A stretch of DNA of 64,000 bases from Clavibacter michiganensis (GTDB lineage Bacteria; Actinomycetota; Actinomycetes; Actinomycetales; Microbacteriaceae), in the NCBI GenBank assembly GCA_002150995.1, contig MDHJ01000001.1:2480001-2544000 (forward strand), given 5' to 3'. The position numbers and the translations under genes are program-made. The notes beneath the pieces are model-generated. The model saw only the letters and a program-made list of their open reading frames with translations. It made no database searches and was not told where the DNA came from. This document shows positions 57,090-64,000 of the stretch, piece by piece. Position 1 is the stretch's first letter. Each line of letters begins with the position of its first letter.

Positions 57090-59095
57090 GCGTCCTCCTT
57101 GGCCGGCGTGAAGCCCCGGTAGCGGGCCGCACGGATGATGATGCTGAAGATCGCCAGGTCGAACACGACCCAGGCGAGGTTGGTGAACGTGCCGAGCGGC
57201 GTGGCCTGCCCGACGGCGAGCCGCAGCAGGCCGATCGCGGAGGCGACGATGAGCGCGCCGATCACGTAGAGCTGCGGCTTCACGAGGTCCCACCGCGGCT
57301 TCCCGCTCTCGGCGCGGACCTTCGGCGTGACCGCGAAGTCGAGGGGCTTCCGGAAGAACACGTTGGCGACCGCGGTGGTGACCGAGGAGATCCAGACCGG
57401 GAACAGCGCCAGGGAGTACTGCTGGCCGCGCCAGGTGCGCTTGCCGCGCCCCACCACCGCGAACAGCAGCTGGTTGACCACGAGGAACGGGATGAGCCGC
57501 ACGAAGAAGTCGGTCGAGAGCGCCTGCACCGGCAGCACGCCGAAGACGAGGTAGATGATGGGCGCCGCGACGTACACGACGGCCGTGAAGCCGGAGAAGT
57601 AGCTCCACATGGTGGCGAAGTACATGAGGCGCTGCGGGATGGACAGCGCCTTCTGCAGGAGCGGGTTCTCGCGGAAGAACACCTGGATGGTGCCCTGCGC
57701 CCAGCGGAGGCGCTGGGTGAGCATCGTGGGCAGGTCCTCCGGGGCCAGCCCGTAGGCGAGCGTCTCGTCGTGGTACGCCGACTTCCAGCCGAGGCCGTGC
57801 AGGCGCATGCAGGTCGCCATGTCCTCGGTGACGGAGATGGTGGCCAGCGGCATGATCGACTGGGCGTCGTCGTCGCGGTGCACGTCGATGTCGCGTACGA
57901 GGGCGCGCACGGCGTCGAGGGCCCCGAGCGGCGACCAGTCGCGCTGGGAGAGGCGCGACAGGGCCGAGTCGTCGACGAGCGACACCGCGTCCCGGTCGGC
58001 GGAGTGTCGGCCGGCGAGGGCGGCGATCTCGGCGAGGTCGGCCTTCAGCGCCGCCATGTCGTCCTGCACCATGCGGGCGGCGATGGAGTCGACGCGCTTC
58101 TGGAAGCGGTAGGTCACGTCGGCGAGGCGCTGGCCGCGGCGGAGCTCCGCGCGGGCGCGGCGCACGTCGTAGGCGACGTCGTCGAGCGCCTTCCGGAGGT
58201 CGACCTGGTCCGGCTCGAGCTCCGCGCGCGCCTTGTCCAGCACGTCGCCCGCGGTCCGGAGGGCCCGGAACACGCTGATCTCGATGTCGGTCACGTAGCG
58301 CGAGACGCCGAGGAGCATGAGCGCCTCGCGGCGGAGGATCGCGTTGGAGCCGCAGAAGAACGCCGCGTTCCAGCCGTCCTTGCCCTGCTGGATGGGGCCG
58401 TAGAACAGGGGCGCCTGGCTGCCGAGCGGATCCGAGTCCGGCACGTTCACGAAGACCTGCGGCGTCTGCACGATCGCCATGCGGCGGTCGTCGAAGTACC
58501 CGAGCGTGCGGTCGAGGATCTCGGGCTCCGGCACCTGGTCGGCGTCGAGGATGAGCATGAACTCGCCCTCGGTCGTCAGCAGGGCGTTGTTGAGGTTGCC
58601 GGCCTTCGCGTGCCGCGCGCGGCCGCTCCAGTCCGCCGACCGGGTGATCCAGCCGATGCCCTCCGCCTCGGCGAGGTCGCGGAGCTCGGTGCGGTTCCCG
58701 TCGTCGAGCACCCACGTCTTGTGCGGGTAGGTGATGCGCTGGGCGGCGCGCGCGGTCTCCATCACCAGGTCCAGCGGCTCGTTGTACGTCGCGATGAACA
58801 CGTCGACCGTGAGGCCCGGCTGCGGCGCCGGCGGGCGCGGCCGCTGGCGCGCGCGCCACATCGTGAGCCCGAACAGCAGCGAGTCGATGAGGCTGTACGT
58901 CTCCGCGAGCACCAGCGGGATGGCGATCCAGAGCGCCTCGGGGTTCACCGAGAACAGGAGCCGCCACACGATGTAGTTGAGGCCGAGGATCGCCGTGACC
59001 ACCGCGAGCAGCCGGATGACCGCGAAGCGCAGCGTCATGCGGCCCGAGCCGGCACCGGTGCCGGTCCCGGTCGTGCGGGCACCCGTGCGCGTCAT
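57086..59095 (-). CDS. Processive family 2 glycosyltransferase (cellulose-synthase-like)
   Basis: This 669-residue membrane enzyme has helices at about 26-75, a cytosolic catalytic region and a helix bundle from about 490. The synthase signature is complete: DDG 131-133, DAD 184-186, TED 423-425 and QRLRW 461-465, so it should polymerise a beta-linked glycan from a nucleotide sugar and extrude it. Residues about 270-415, between the acceptor site (FFCGSNAILRREAL) and TED, are an inserted, highly charged helical segment absent from BcsA. No PilZ domain is present. It overlaps the phosphatase stop and STAS start by 4 bases each, tying it to the partner switch. The sugar is unknown. Confidence 0.92.
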   Translation of the reverse strand: MTRTGARTTGTGTGAGSGRMTLRFAVIRLLAVVTAILGLNYIVWRLLFSVNPEALWIAIPLVLAETYSLIDSLLFGLTMWRARQRPRPPAPQPGLTVDVFIATYNEPLDLVMETARAAQRITYPHKTWVLDDGNRTELRDLAEAEGIGWITRSADWSGRARHAKAGNLNNALLTTEGEFMLILDADQVPEPEILDRTLGYFDDRRMAIVQTPQVFVNVPDSDPLGSQAPLFYGPIQQGKDGWNAAFFCGSNAILRREALMLLGVSRYVTDIEISVFRALRTAGDVLDKARAELEPDQVDLRKALDDVAYDVRRARAELRRGQRLADVTYRFQKRVDSIAARMVQDDMAALKADLAEIAALAGRHSADRDAVSLVDDSALSRLSQRDWSPLGALDAVRALVRDIDVHRDDDAQSIMPLATISVTEDMATCMRLHGLGWKSAYHDETLAYGLAPEDLPTMLTQRLRWAQGTIQVFFRENPLLQKALSIPQRLMYFATMWSYFSGFTAVVYVAAPIIYLVFGVLPVQALSTDFFVRLIPFLVVNQLLFAVVGRGKRTWRGQQYSLALFPVWISSVTTAVANVFFRKPLDFAVTPKVRAESGKPRWDLVKPQLYVIGALIVASAIGLLRLAVGQATPLGTFTNLAWVVFDLAIFSIIIRAARYRGFTPAKEDA

Positions 59096-60288
59096 GCGCG
59101 GCTCACGGCGAGGACGGTGACGTCGTCGAGCGGCGTGCCGGCCGAGGCCAGCGTCCGCACCCGCTCGACGAGCGCGTGCACGCCGCCGGCCTCGCGCACG
59201 AGGCCGCCGATGAGGTCGAACGCCGGGTCGCTGCCGCCGAACATGTCGAAGAGGCCGTCGCTGAAGGTGACGAAGGTGTCCCCCGGGGCGAGCACGACGT
59301 GGCGCTCCTGCCACCGGTGGTCGGGGTCGATGCCGACGGGCAGGTCGGTCGTGCAGAGGTGCGTGACGGCACCGTCGGCATGGACGACGATGGTCAGGCC
59401 GTGCCCGGCGTCGGCGTAGCGGAGGAGGCCGGACCCCTCGTCGAGGTGGCCGTGCTGCAGCGTGACGAACGCTCCCGTGCGCTCCAGGTCGGCCTCGAGG
59501 GTGCGGGCGGCGTCCGTGACGAGCAGCCCGGTGTCCTCGAGCGCACCCGCGCCGAAGCGGTCCGCGGTGCTGGCGATCCCGCGGAGCACCGCCCGCACGG
59601 TCGCCGTGAGGATCGCGGCACCCGTGCCCTTGCCCATCACGTCGGCGATGGAGAAGCGCAGGCCCGAGGGGGTCCGGGCGTAGTCGTAGAAGTCGCCGCC
59701 CACCACCTGCGCCGGCACGCAGACCGCGGCGATCTCGTAGCCGGGCAGCTGGACCTCGGCGGCCGGCAGCAGCGCGGCCTGCACCGCCTGCGCGCGCTCC
59801 ATCTCGACGCTCGCGATGAGCTCGCGCTGCGCCCATTCGGCGAGCTCCGCGAGGAGGGCGAGCTGGCCGTCGTCGAGCGACCGCGGACGGAGGTCGTAGA
59901 GGCAGAAGGTGCCGATGACCACGCCCTCGGCGTCGTGCAGCGGCTGGCCCGCGTAGAACCGCACGTGCGGCTCGCCCGCGACGGAGGGCAGGTGGCGGAA
60001 GAGGGGGTGCTCCCGGGCGTCCTCGACGACGAGCACCCGGTCCTCCCGGATGGTGGTGTCGCAGAACACGGCGCTGATGGGCGCCTCGCTCATCTCGGCG
60101 CCCGCGCAGGAGGCGAACCACATGCGGTCGCGGTCGGCGAGCCCGATGGTCGACAGGGGCACGTCGAAGGCGGTGCGCGCGAGCCGCGTGACGCGGTCGA
60201 AGCGCTCCTCGGGCACCCCGTCGAGCAGGCCCAGTGCCTCGACGGCCCGCTGCGTGGCCGTCGCCCGCGCGTCCTCGATCAGACTCAT
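59092..60288 (-). CDS. GAF-PP2C (SpoIIE/RsbU-type) serine phosphatase
   Basis: This 398-residue protein has a GAF-like sensor (about 25-165: FDVPLSTIGLADRDRMWFAS, CDTTIREDRVLVVEDAREHP, RFYAGQPLHDAEGVVIGTFC) and a C-terminal PP2C/SpoIIE phosphatase. The phosphatase has QVVGGDFYDY (metal Asp), FSIADVMGKGTGAAI, YADAGHG and FVTFSDGLFDMFGG with the second Asp. It would dephosphorylate the STAS protein in response to an unknown signal bound by GAF. Start ATG 60288 follows a GAGGGGG run; upstream GTG/ATG choices to 60345 are possible. First gene of the five-gene operon; stop overlaps the GT2 start. Confidence 0.9.
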   Translation of the reverse strand: MSLIEDARATATQRAVEALGLLDGVPEERFDRVTRLARTAFDVPLSTIGLADRDRMWFASCAGAEMSEAPISAVFCDTTIREDRVLVVEDAREHPLFRHLPSVAGEPHVRFYAGQPLHDAEGVVIGTFCLYDLRPRSLDDGQLALLAELAEWAQRELIASVEMERAQAVQAALLPAAEVQLPGYEIAAVCVPAQVVGGDFYDYARTPSGLRFSIADVMGKGTGAAILTATVRAVLRGIASTADRFGAGALEDTGLLVTDAARTLEADLERTGAFVTLQHGHLDEGSGLLRYADAGHGLTIVVHADGAVTHLCTTDLPVGIDPDHRWQERHVVLAPGDTFVTFSDGLFDMFGGSDPAFDLIGGLVREAGGVHALVERVRTLASAGTPLDDVTVLAVSRA

Positions 60289-60459
60289 CCCCGCCCCCTC
60301 GCCGTCATGGACCCCCGTCCACGGCACCCGAGATCTCGGGCGCACTCAGCATACGTGCCCGGATCGATGGGGCGCGTACCAAGTAGCGCTACCGGCTCCT
60401 CCCCGGTACCGGTCCCAGTGGTCCCCGCGGCGCGCGGCATGCGATGACGACGGATGCGG

Positions 60460-60534
60460 TGCCCCCGCAGGGAGTCGAACCCTGACCTGTAGCGATTTTA
60501 AGTCGCCTGCCTCTGCCGATTGGGCCACGGGGGC
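60460..60534 (-). tRNA. tRNA with UAA anticodon and short variable loop
   Basis: On the minus strand a full cloverleaf of 75 bases can be drawn. The acceptor is GCCCCCG/CGGGGGC, with a D arm and an anticodon stem GGCGA/TCGCT. The loop is CTTAAAA, giving anticodon UAA at 60498-60500. The variable loop is only 6 bases, the T arm is CAGGG-TTCGACT-CCCTG, and the discriminator is A. UAA reads leucine codon UUA, but bacterial tRNA-Leu has a long variable arm, so the identity is uncertain. CCA is not encoded (ACCG). Confidence 0.85.
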
Positions 60535-60642
60535 TGGGCGCCGGAGCGCTGCCGCCAGCCTACGGTCGACCCGTCGGGGCGGCGTCCACGCCGCGCGCCG
60601 GCCGCGCCACGCGGCGCGGCAGCGGGGTGCCCGCACACGGCG

Positions 60643-60672
60643 ACGGCCCGCAGGCTGCTGCCTGCGGGCCGT
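60643..60672 (-). terminator. Terminator after ndh
   Basis: A 13-bp perfect stem (60643-60655 and 60660-60672) with a TGCT loop lies just downstream of the ndh stop. Confidence 0.8.
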
Positions 60673-60705
60673 GGCACCGATCGTGCCGGCGGATGATCGA
60701 GTGGA

Positions 60706-62189
60706 TCAGGCCGTACGGTCCTCGCCCTTCGTCTCCGCGGTGGGCGACGTGCTGTAGCTGCCGGCGAGGGCCGGGGACTTCTCGCCCTCGCTGGGCGCGT
60801 CGGCCTTCTCCTCGGCGGCCTTCTTGGCGGGCGCCGCGTCCTCCTTCTTCGGGGCCGGAGCCGCGTCCCCCGCGGGGCGCGGGCGCGACGCGAACGTCTC
60901 GAACGCGGTGCGCGGGTCTCGCGGGCCTCGATGGAGACGATGTCGCGGCCCCACACGAGGTTGTTCAGCCAGCCCGTGACGACGCGCGCCTTGCGCTCGA
61001 AGCTCGGGATCGCGAGGCCGTGGTAGCCGCGGTGCATGACCCAGGCGGGGAAGCCGGTGATGCCGACCTTCCCGGACTGGAACGCGCCCTGGTACAGGCC
61101 GAGGCCCGCGACGGCGCCGAGGTTCTTGTGGAAGTAGTCGGTGATCCCCTCGCCGCGGATGCTCGCGGTGAGGTTCTTCGCCATGAGCTTGCCCTGGCGG
61201 ACGGCGTGCTGCGCGTTGGGGACGCAGAACCCGCCGACGCCGCCGCCGGTGAGGTCGGGGGTGGCCGCCACGTCGCCGGCGCCCCAGGCGTCCGGGACGA
61301 TGCCGTCGTCGCCCTCGACGCGACCGTCGGCGCGGACGCGCAGGCGTCCGCGCTCCTCGATCGGGAGGTCGGTGTTCTTCAGCATGGGGCTGGCCATGAC
61401 GCCCGCGGTCCAGACGATGACGTCGGACTCGAAGGACTCGCCGGTCGACAGCTCGACGACGCCGCCGACGGCGGACTTCAGCTGCGTGTCGAGGTGCACG
61501 AGCGCGCCGCGCTCGGCCAGGTTCTTCAGCACCCAGTGGCTGGTCTCGAGCGAGACCTCGGGCATGATGCGGCCCATCGCCTCGATGAGGTGGAAGTGGG
61601 TGTCCTCGAAGTCGATCTCGGGGTACTTCTTCACGAGGTCCGTCGCGATGCTGCGCATCTCGGCGAACACCTCGATGCCGGCGAAGCCGCCGCCGACCAC
61701 CACGAAGGTGAGGAGGCGGTCGCGCTCGGGGCCGGCGGGGAGCGTCGCCGCGCGGTCGAAGTTCGCGAAGATGCGGTCGCGGATGGCGACGGCCTCCTCG
61801 ATGGTCTTCAGGCCGATGGCCTCGTCGGCCACGCCCGGGATCGGGAACGTGCGCGAGACGCTGCCCGCGGTGACGACGATGATGTCGTACGAGAACTCGT
61901 AGGGCTCGCCCACGGGCGGCGTGATGGTCGCGGTCTTCGACGCGTGGTCGATGCCGGTGACCTTGGCCGTGACGACGTTCGTGGTGCGGAGGTGGCGTCG
62001 CTGGGACACGACGGCGTGACGCGGCTCGATGGAGCCGGACACGACCTCGGGCAGGAACGGCTGGTACGTCATGTACGGGAGCGGGTCGACCATGGTGACC
62101 TCGGCCTCGCCGGATCGGAGGTGCGACTCGAGCTTCCATGCCGTGTAGAAACCGGCGTAGCCGCCGCCGACGATCAGGATTTTGGGCAC
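60706..62189 (-). CDS. ndh: Type II NADH dehydrogenase, frameshifted near C-terminus
   Basis: Membrane-associated flavoenzyme passing electrons from NADH to quinone without proton pumping. The about 494-residue protein has the FAD motif KILIVGGGYAGFYTAWKLE at the N-terminus, the NADH motif FVVVGGGFAGIEVFAEM, and the FAD-binding DAWGAGDVAATP. The frame breaks after IVSIEAR: one extra C at 60918 gives E-A-R-E-D-P-R-T-A-F-E-T-F and a Lys/Ala/Pro-rich C-terminal tail ending KGEDRTA. As written, the frame runs on to 60498, across the tRNA. Start GTG 62189 follows CAGGGAG; TAGCCT at 62223-62228 is a possible -10 box. Confidence 0.93.
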
Positions 62190-62232
62190 GATGGATGACT
62201 CCCTGCAGGTTGTGGTCGAAATCAGGCTACCC

Positions 62233-63510
62233 CTAACGGAGCAGCCGTCTGAAATGCCGGTACGCGACGACGCCCATGGCGGCGGCGAGCGCGGCGAAGA
62301 GGGACAGCACGAGGGCGGGGATCCCGACCTGCCGGACCGCGCCGACGGTCGGCACCGCGTCCGCCGCGGGGTCGGCCGTCGGGCCGTCGGCGGGGACCGC
62401 GGGCGCGGCGTCGGGGCGGGCGGACGCCGTGGGATCCGGTGTCGCGACGGGCGCGCGGCGGTAGAGGCGAACCCACTCCTCCAGGTCGCCGAGCGGCTTG
62501 CCGCTGGCCGGCGCCACCGACGCGCTCACGGCGGCAGCCGCGTCGACGAGGCCGCGGCCGTAGATCTCCGGCCGGCCCTCCTGCCGCGCGGTGGCGAGGA
62601 CGCGCTCGACCACGTCGTCGGCGTCGAGCTCCGGATGCGCGGCCCGCACGAGCGCGACGACGCCGGAGACCAGCGGCGCGGCGCCGCTCGTGCCGTCCCA
62701 CTGGACGTACCCGCCGCCGGGCTCGACCCCCACGAGCTGCTCGCTCGGCGCGGCCACCGCGATGGTGATGCCCTGCGAGGACGCGTCGAAGCTCGCGGCC
62801 CCCGACCGGTCGACGCCCGCGACCGCGAGCACGCCCGGGATCGTGGCGGGCGCGCCCACCTCGGTGGTGCCGCTCCCCCGGTTGCCGGCGGCCGCGACGA
62901 CCACGACGTCGTGCTCGTAGGCGTAGAGGAACGCGCGGTCCCAGCTCTCCGGCCAGTCGAGGGAGTTCCGGGTGAGGGACATGTTGATGACGCTCGCCCC
63001 GTTGTCGACCGCCCAGCGGACGGCGTCGGCGATCTGCGCGTCCTCGTCGCGGGCGCCGGGGGTCGGGCCGCCCAGGGCGACCGAGACGCTGAGGAGCCCG
63101 GCGGCCGGGGCGACGCCGATGACGCCCGAGCCCGTGCCCGTGCCGCGGCCCGCGAGGAGCGACGCGACCATGGTGCCGTGCTCGCTCGAGGCGCCGACGG
63201 GGCGGGTGCCGTCCGCGGATCCGACGCCCGACACGTCCGTGCCGCCGACGACCGCGCCACGGAGGTCGGCGACCGAGGAGTCCACGCCGGTGTCGATGAC
63301 CGCCACCGTGACGCCCTCGCCGCGCGTGGTCTGCCACGCCTGCTCGACGCCGTAGTCGCGCAGCCAGTACTGCCGGTCGCGGACGGGGTCCGCGGCCGCC
63401 GGCGTGACGGTGGGCAGCGCGGCGGCGACGGCGAGGATCCCGACGACGACCGCGCGCGCCAGCCGGCGCCGCGGTGCCGACGGCGCCCGCGTGCCGGGTG
63501 CCGGGGTCAT
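62233..63510 (-). CDS. Mycosin-like subtilase (S8 family), membrane-anchored
   Basis: This 425-residue serine protease has a signal peptide (about 1-40, APSAPRRRLARAVVVGILAV, cleavage near AAADP). Its catalytic triad is Asp in TVAVIDTGVDSSV, His in ASSEHGTMVASLLAG and Ser in QWDGTSGAAPLVSGVVAL. A Pro/Ala-rich stalk and a C-terminal membrane helix (ALVLSLFAALAAAMGVVAY) follow. The shape matches mycosins, but no ESX secretion genes are present in the window, so it is probably an independent surface protease. ATG 63510 overlaps the DUF501 stop (ATGA). Confidence 0.9.
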   Translation of the reverse strand: MTPAPGTRAPSAPRRRLARAVVVGILAVAAALPTVTPAAADPVRDRQYWLRDYGVEQAWQTTRGEGVTVAVIDTGVDSSVADLRGAVVGGTDVSGVGSADGTRPVGASSEHGTMVASLLAGRGTGTGSGVIGVAPAAGLLSVSVALGGPTPGARDEDAQIADAVRWAVDNGASVINMSLTRNSLDWPESWDRAFLYAYEHDVVVVAAAGNRGSGTTEVGAPATIPGVLAVAGVDRSGAASFDASSQGITIAVAAPSEQLVGVEPGGGYVQWDGTSGAAPLVSGVVALVRAAHPELDADDVVERVLATARQEGRPEIYGRGLVDAAAAVSASVAPASGKPLGDLEEWVRLYRRAPVATPDPTASARPDAAPAVPADGPTADPAADAVPTVGAVRQVGIPALVLSLFAALAAAMGVVAYRHFRRLLR

Positions 63511-64000
63511 GCCGCGTCGTGGTCGGCGCACTCGCACACGTCGGGCGACCACGACGCCCGTGCCAGCGCGATGTCGCCGATGGGGTTCACGCCGGGGCCC
63601 GCGGCCAGCGCGTGGCCTGCCAGCGCGTGCAGGCACTTCACCCGCACGGGCATCCCGCCCGCGGAGACGCCCGCGAGCTCGGGGACCACGAGGATCGAGT
63701 CGCGGTCGGCGAGGTAGGACGCGTGGGCGGCGGCGTAGGCGTCGCGCATCGCCTCGTCCTCGGCGAGGTCGTCCTGCAGCTCGGCCATGACGTGCTCGGC
63801 CTCGAGGTGCGAGATGGCCGCGGTGGCCGCCGGATGGCACAGGTAGTAGAGCGTGGGGAACGGCGTGCCGTCGGACAGGCGCGGGGCGGTGCTCACGACC
63901 GTCGGATTGCCGCACACGCAGCGCGCGGCGATGCCGACCACGTCGCGGGCCGGCCGGCCGAGCTGGGCGGAGACGACGCGCACGTCGCGCTCGGTGGGCG
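63507..64000 (-). CDS. DUF501 family protein, 5' partial
   Basis: The protein has the DUF501 pattern: VSAQLGRPARDVVGIAARC, a C-x-C in RCVCGNPTVV, a TAPRLSDGTPFPTLYYLCHP segment and a C-terminal VKCLHALAGHALAAGPGVNPIGD with paired Cys/His. The frame is open to the right edge of the window (T-E-R-D before GTG 63983), so the start probably lies beyond it. In many actinobacteria the gene follows eno and a ftsB/divIC gene. Function is unknown; the Cys/His spacing suggests metal binding. Confidence 0.88.
   Translation of the reverse strand, partial: PTERDVRVVSAQLGRPARDVVGIAARCVCGNPTVVSTAPRLSDGTPFPTLYYLCHPAATAAISHLEAEHVMAELQDDLAEDEAMRDAYAAAHASYLADRDSILVVPELAGVSAGGMPVRVKCLHALAGHALAAGPGVNPIGDIALARASWSPDVCECADHDAA

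Overview
This window is chromosomal DNA from a very GC-rich actinobacterium. The best fit is Microbacteriaceae, probably Clavibacter or a close relative. Supporting evidence is an intact-order mycothiol amidase gene (mca), the phosphatase/DUF3090/SCO1664-type cluster, a mycosin-like subtilase next to a DUF501 gene, and actinobacterial TANNNT -10 boxes placed directly against start codons. The genus is an inference; no rRNA gene or species-specific marker is present. I see no phage, transposase, integrase or CRISPR array.

Layout. 1-2.9 kb: a partial CPBP protease and a DUF485-acetate symporter operon. 2.9-7.8 kb: gcvT-gcvH-gcvP behind a tandem glycine riboswitch. 7.8-15.1 kb: SseB-like protein, BlaI-type regulator, CopC-type surface protein, secreted alkaline phosphatase, ChaB-like protein and a large secreted GH43-like protein. 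15.1-18.7 kb: acetyltransferase, two orphan nuclease-fold genes, a small membrane protein and a MarR-like regulator. 18.8-20.8 kb: a broken APC permease plus universal stress protein. 20.8-25.6 kb: an accessory-looking zone with a membrane-anchored HNH protein, a TlpA-like remnant, the conserved three-gene cluster and an orphan DUF91/NucS-like nuclease. 25.6-46.9 kb: mainly housekeeping genes (ychF, exonuclease, rmuC, fba, ispH, xseA/xseB, carbonic anhydrase, fumC, phoH, uppS, hemolysin III, mca, greA, ilvA, AI-2E-type exporter, YcaQ-like, LemA). 47-53.5 kb: a GH1-like protein lacking both catalytic glutamates, an Ig-like multi-pass membrane protein, a second APC permease and a Tat-exported ferritin-like protein. 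53.7-60.3 kb: a compact five-gene operon, GAF-PP2C phosphatase / processive GT2 synthase / STAS / HATPase / GH26-OpgC fusion. 60.4-64 kb: an odd tRNA, NADH dehydrogenase, subtilase and a DUF501 gene.

The most interesting candidate system is the 53.7-60.3 kb operon. It nests a polysaccharide synthase (D,D,D,QRLRW type, no PilZ domain, about 145-residue helical insertion inside the catalytic region) inside a complete sigma-B-like partner-switching module. It ends with a secreted glycoside hydrolase fused to an OpgC-type membrane acyltransferase. This suggests surface-glycan synthesis controlled by partner switching rather than by cyclic-di-GMP.

Two window-wide patterns matter for reading the annotation. 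First, at least ten probable single-base deletions, all in C or G runs, break conserved genes; this looks like sequencing or assembly error rather than real pseudogenes. Second, many genes have a NANNNT -10 box ending exactly 6-7 bases before the start codon, implying leaderless mRNAs, and I used this to choose several starts.
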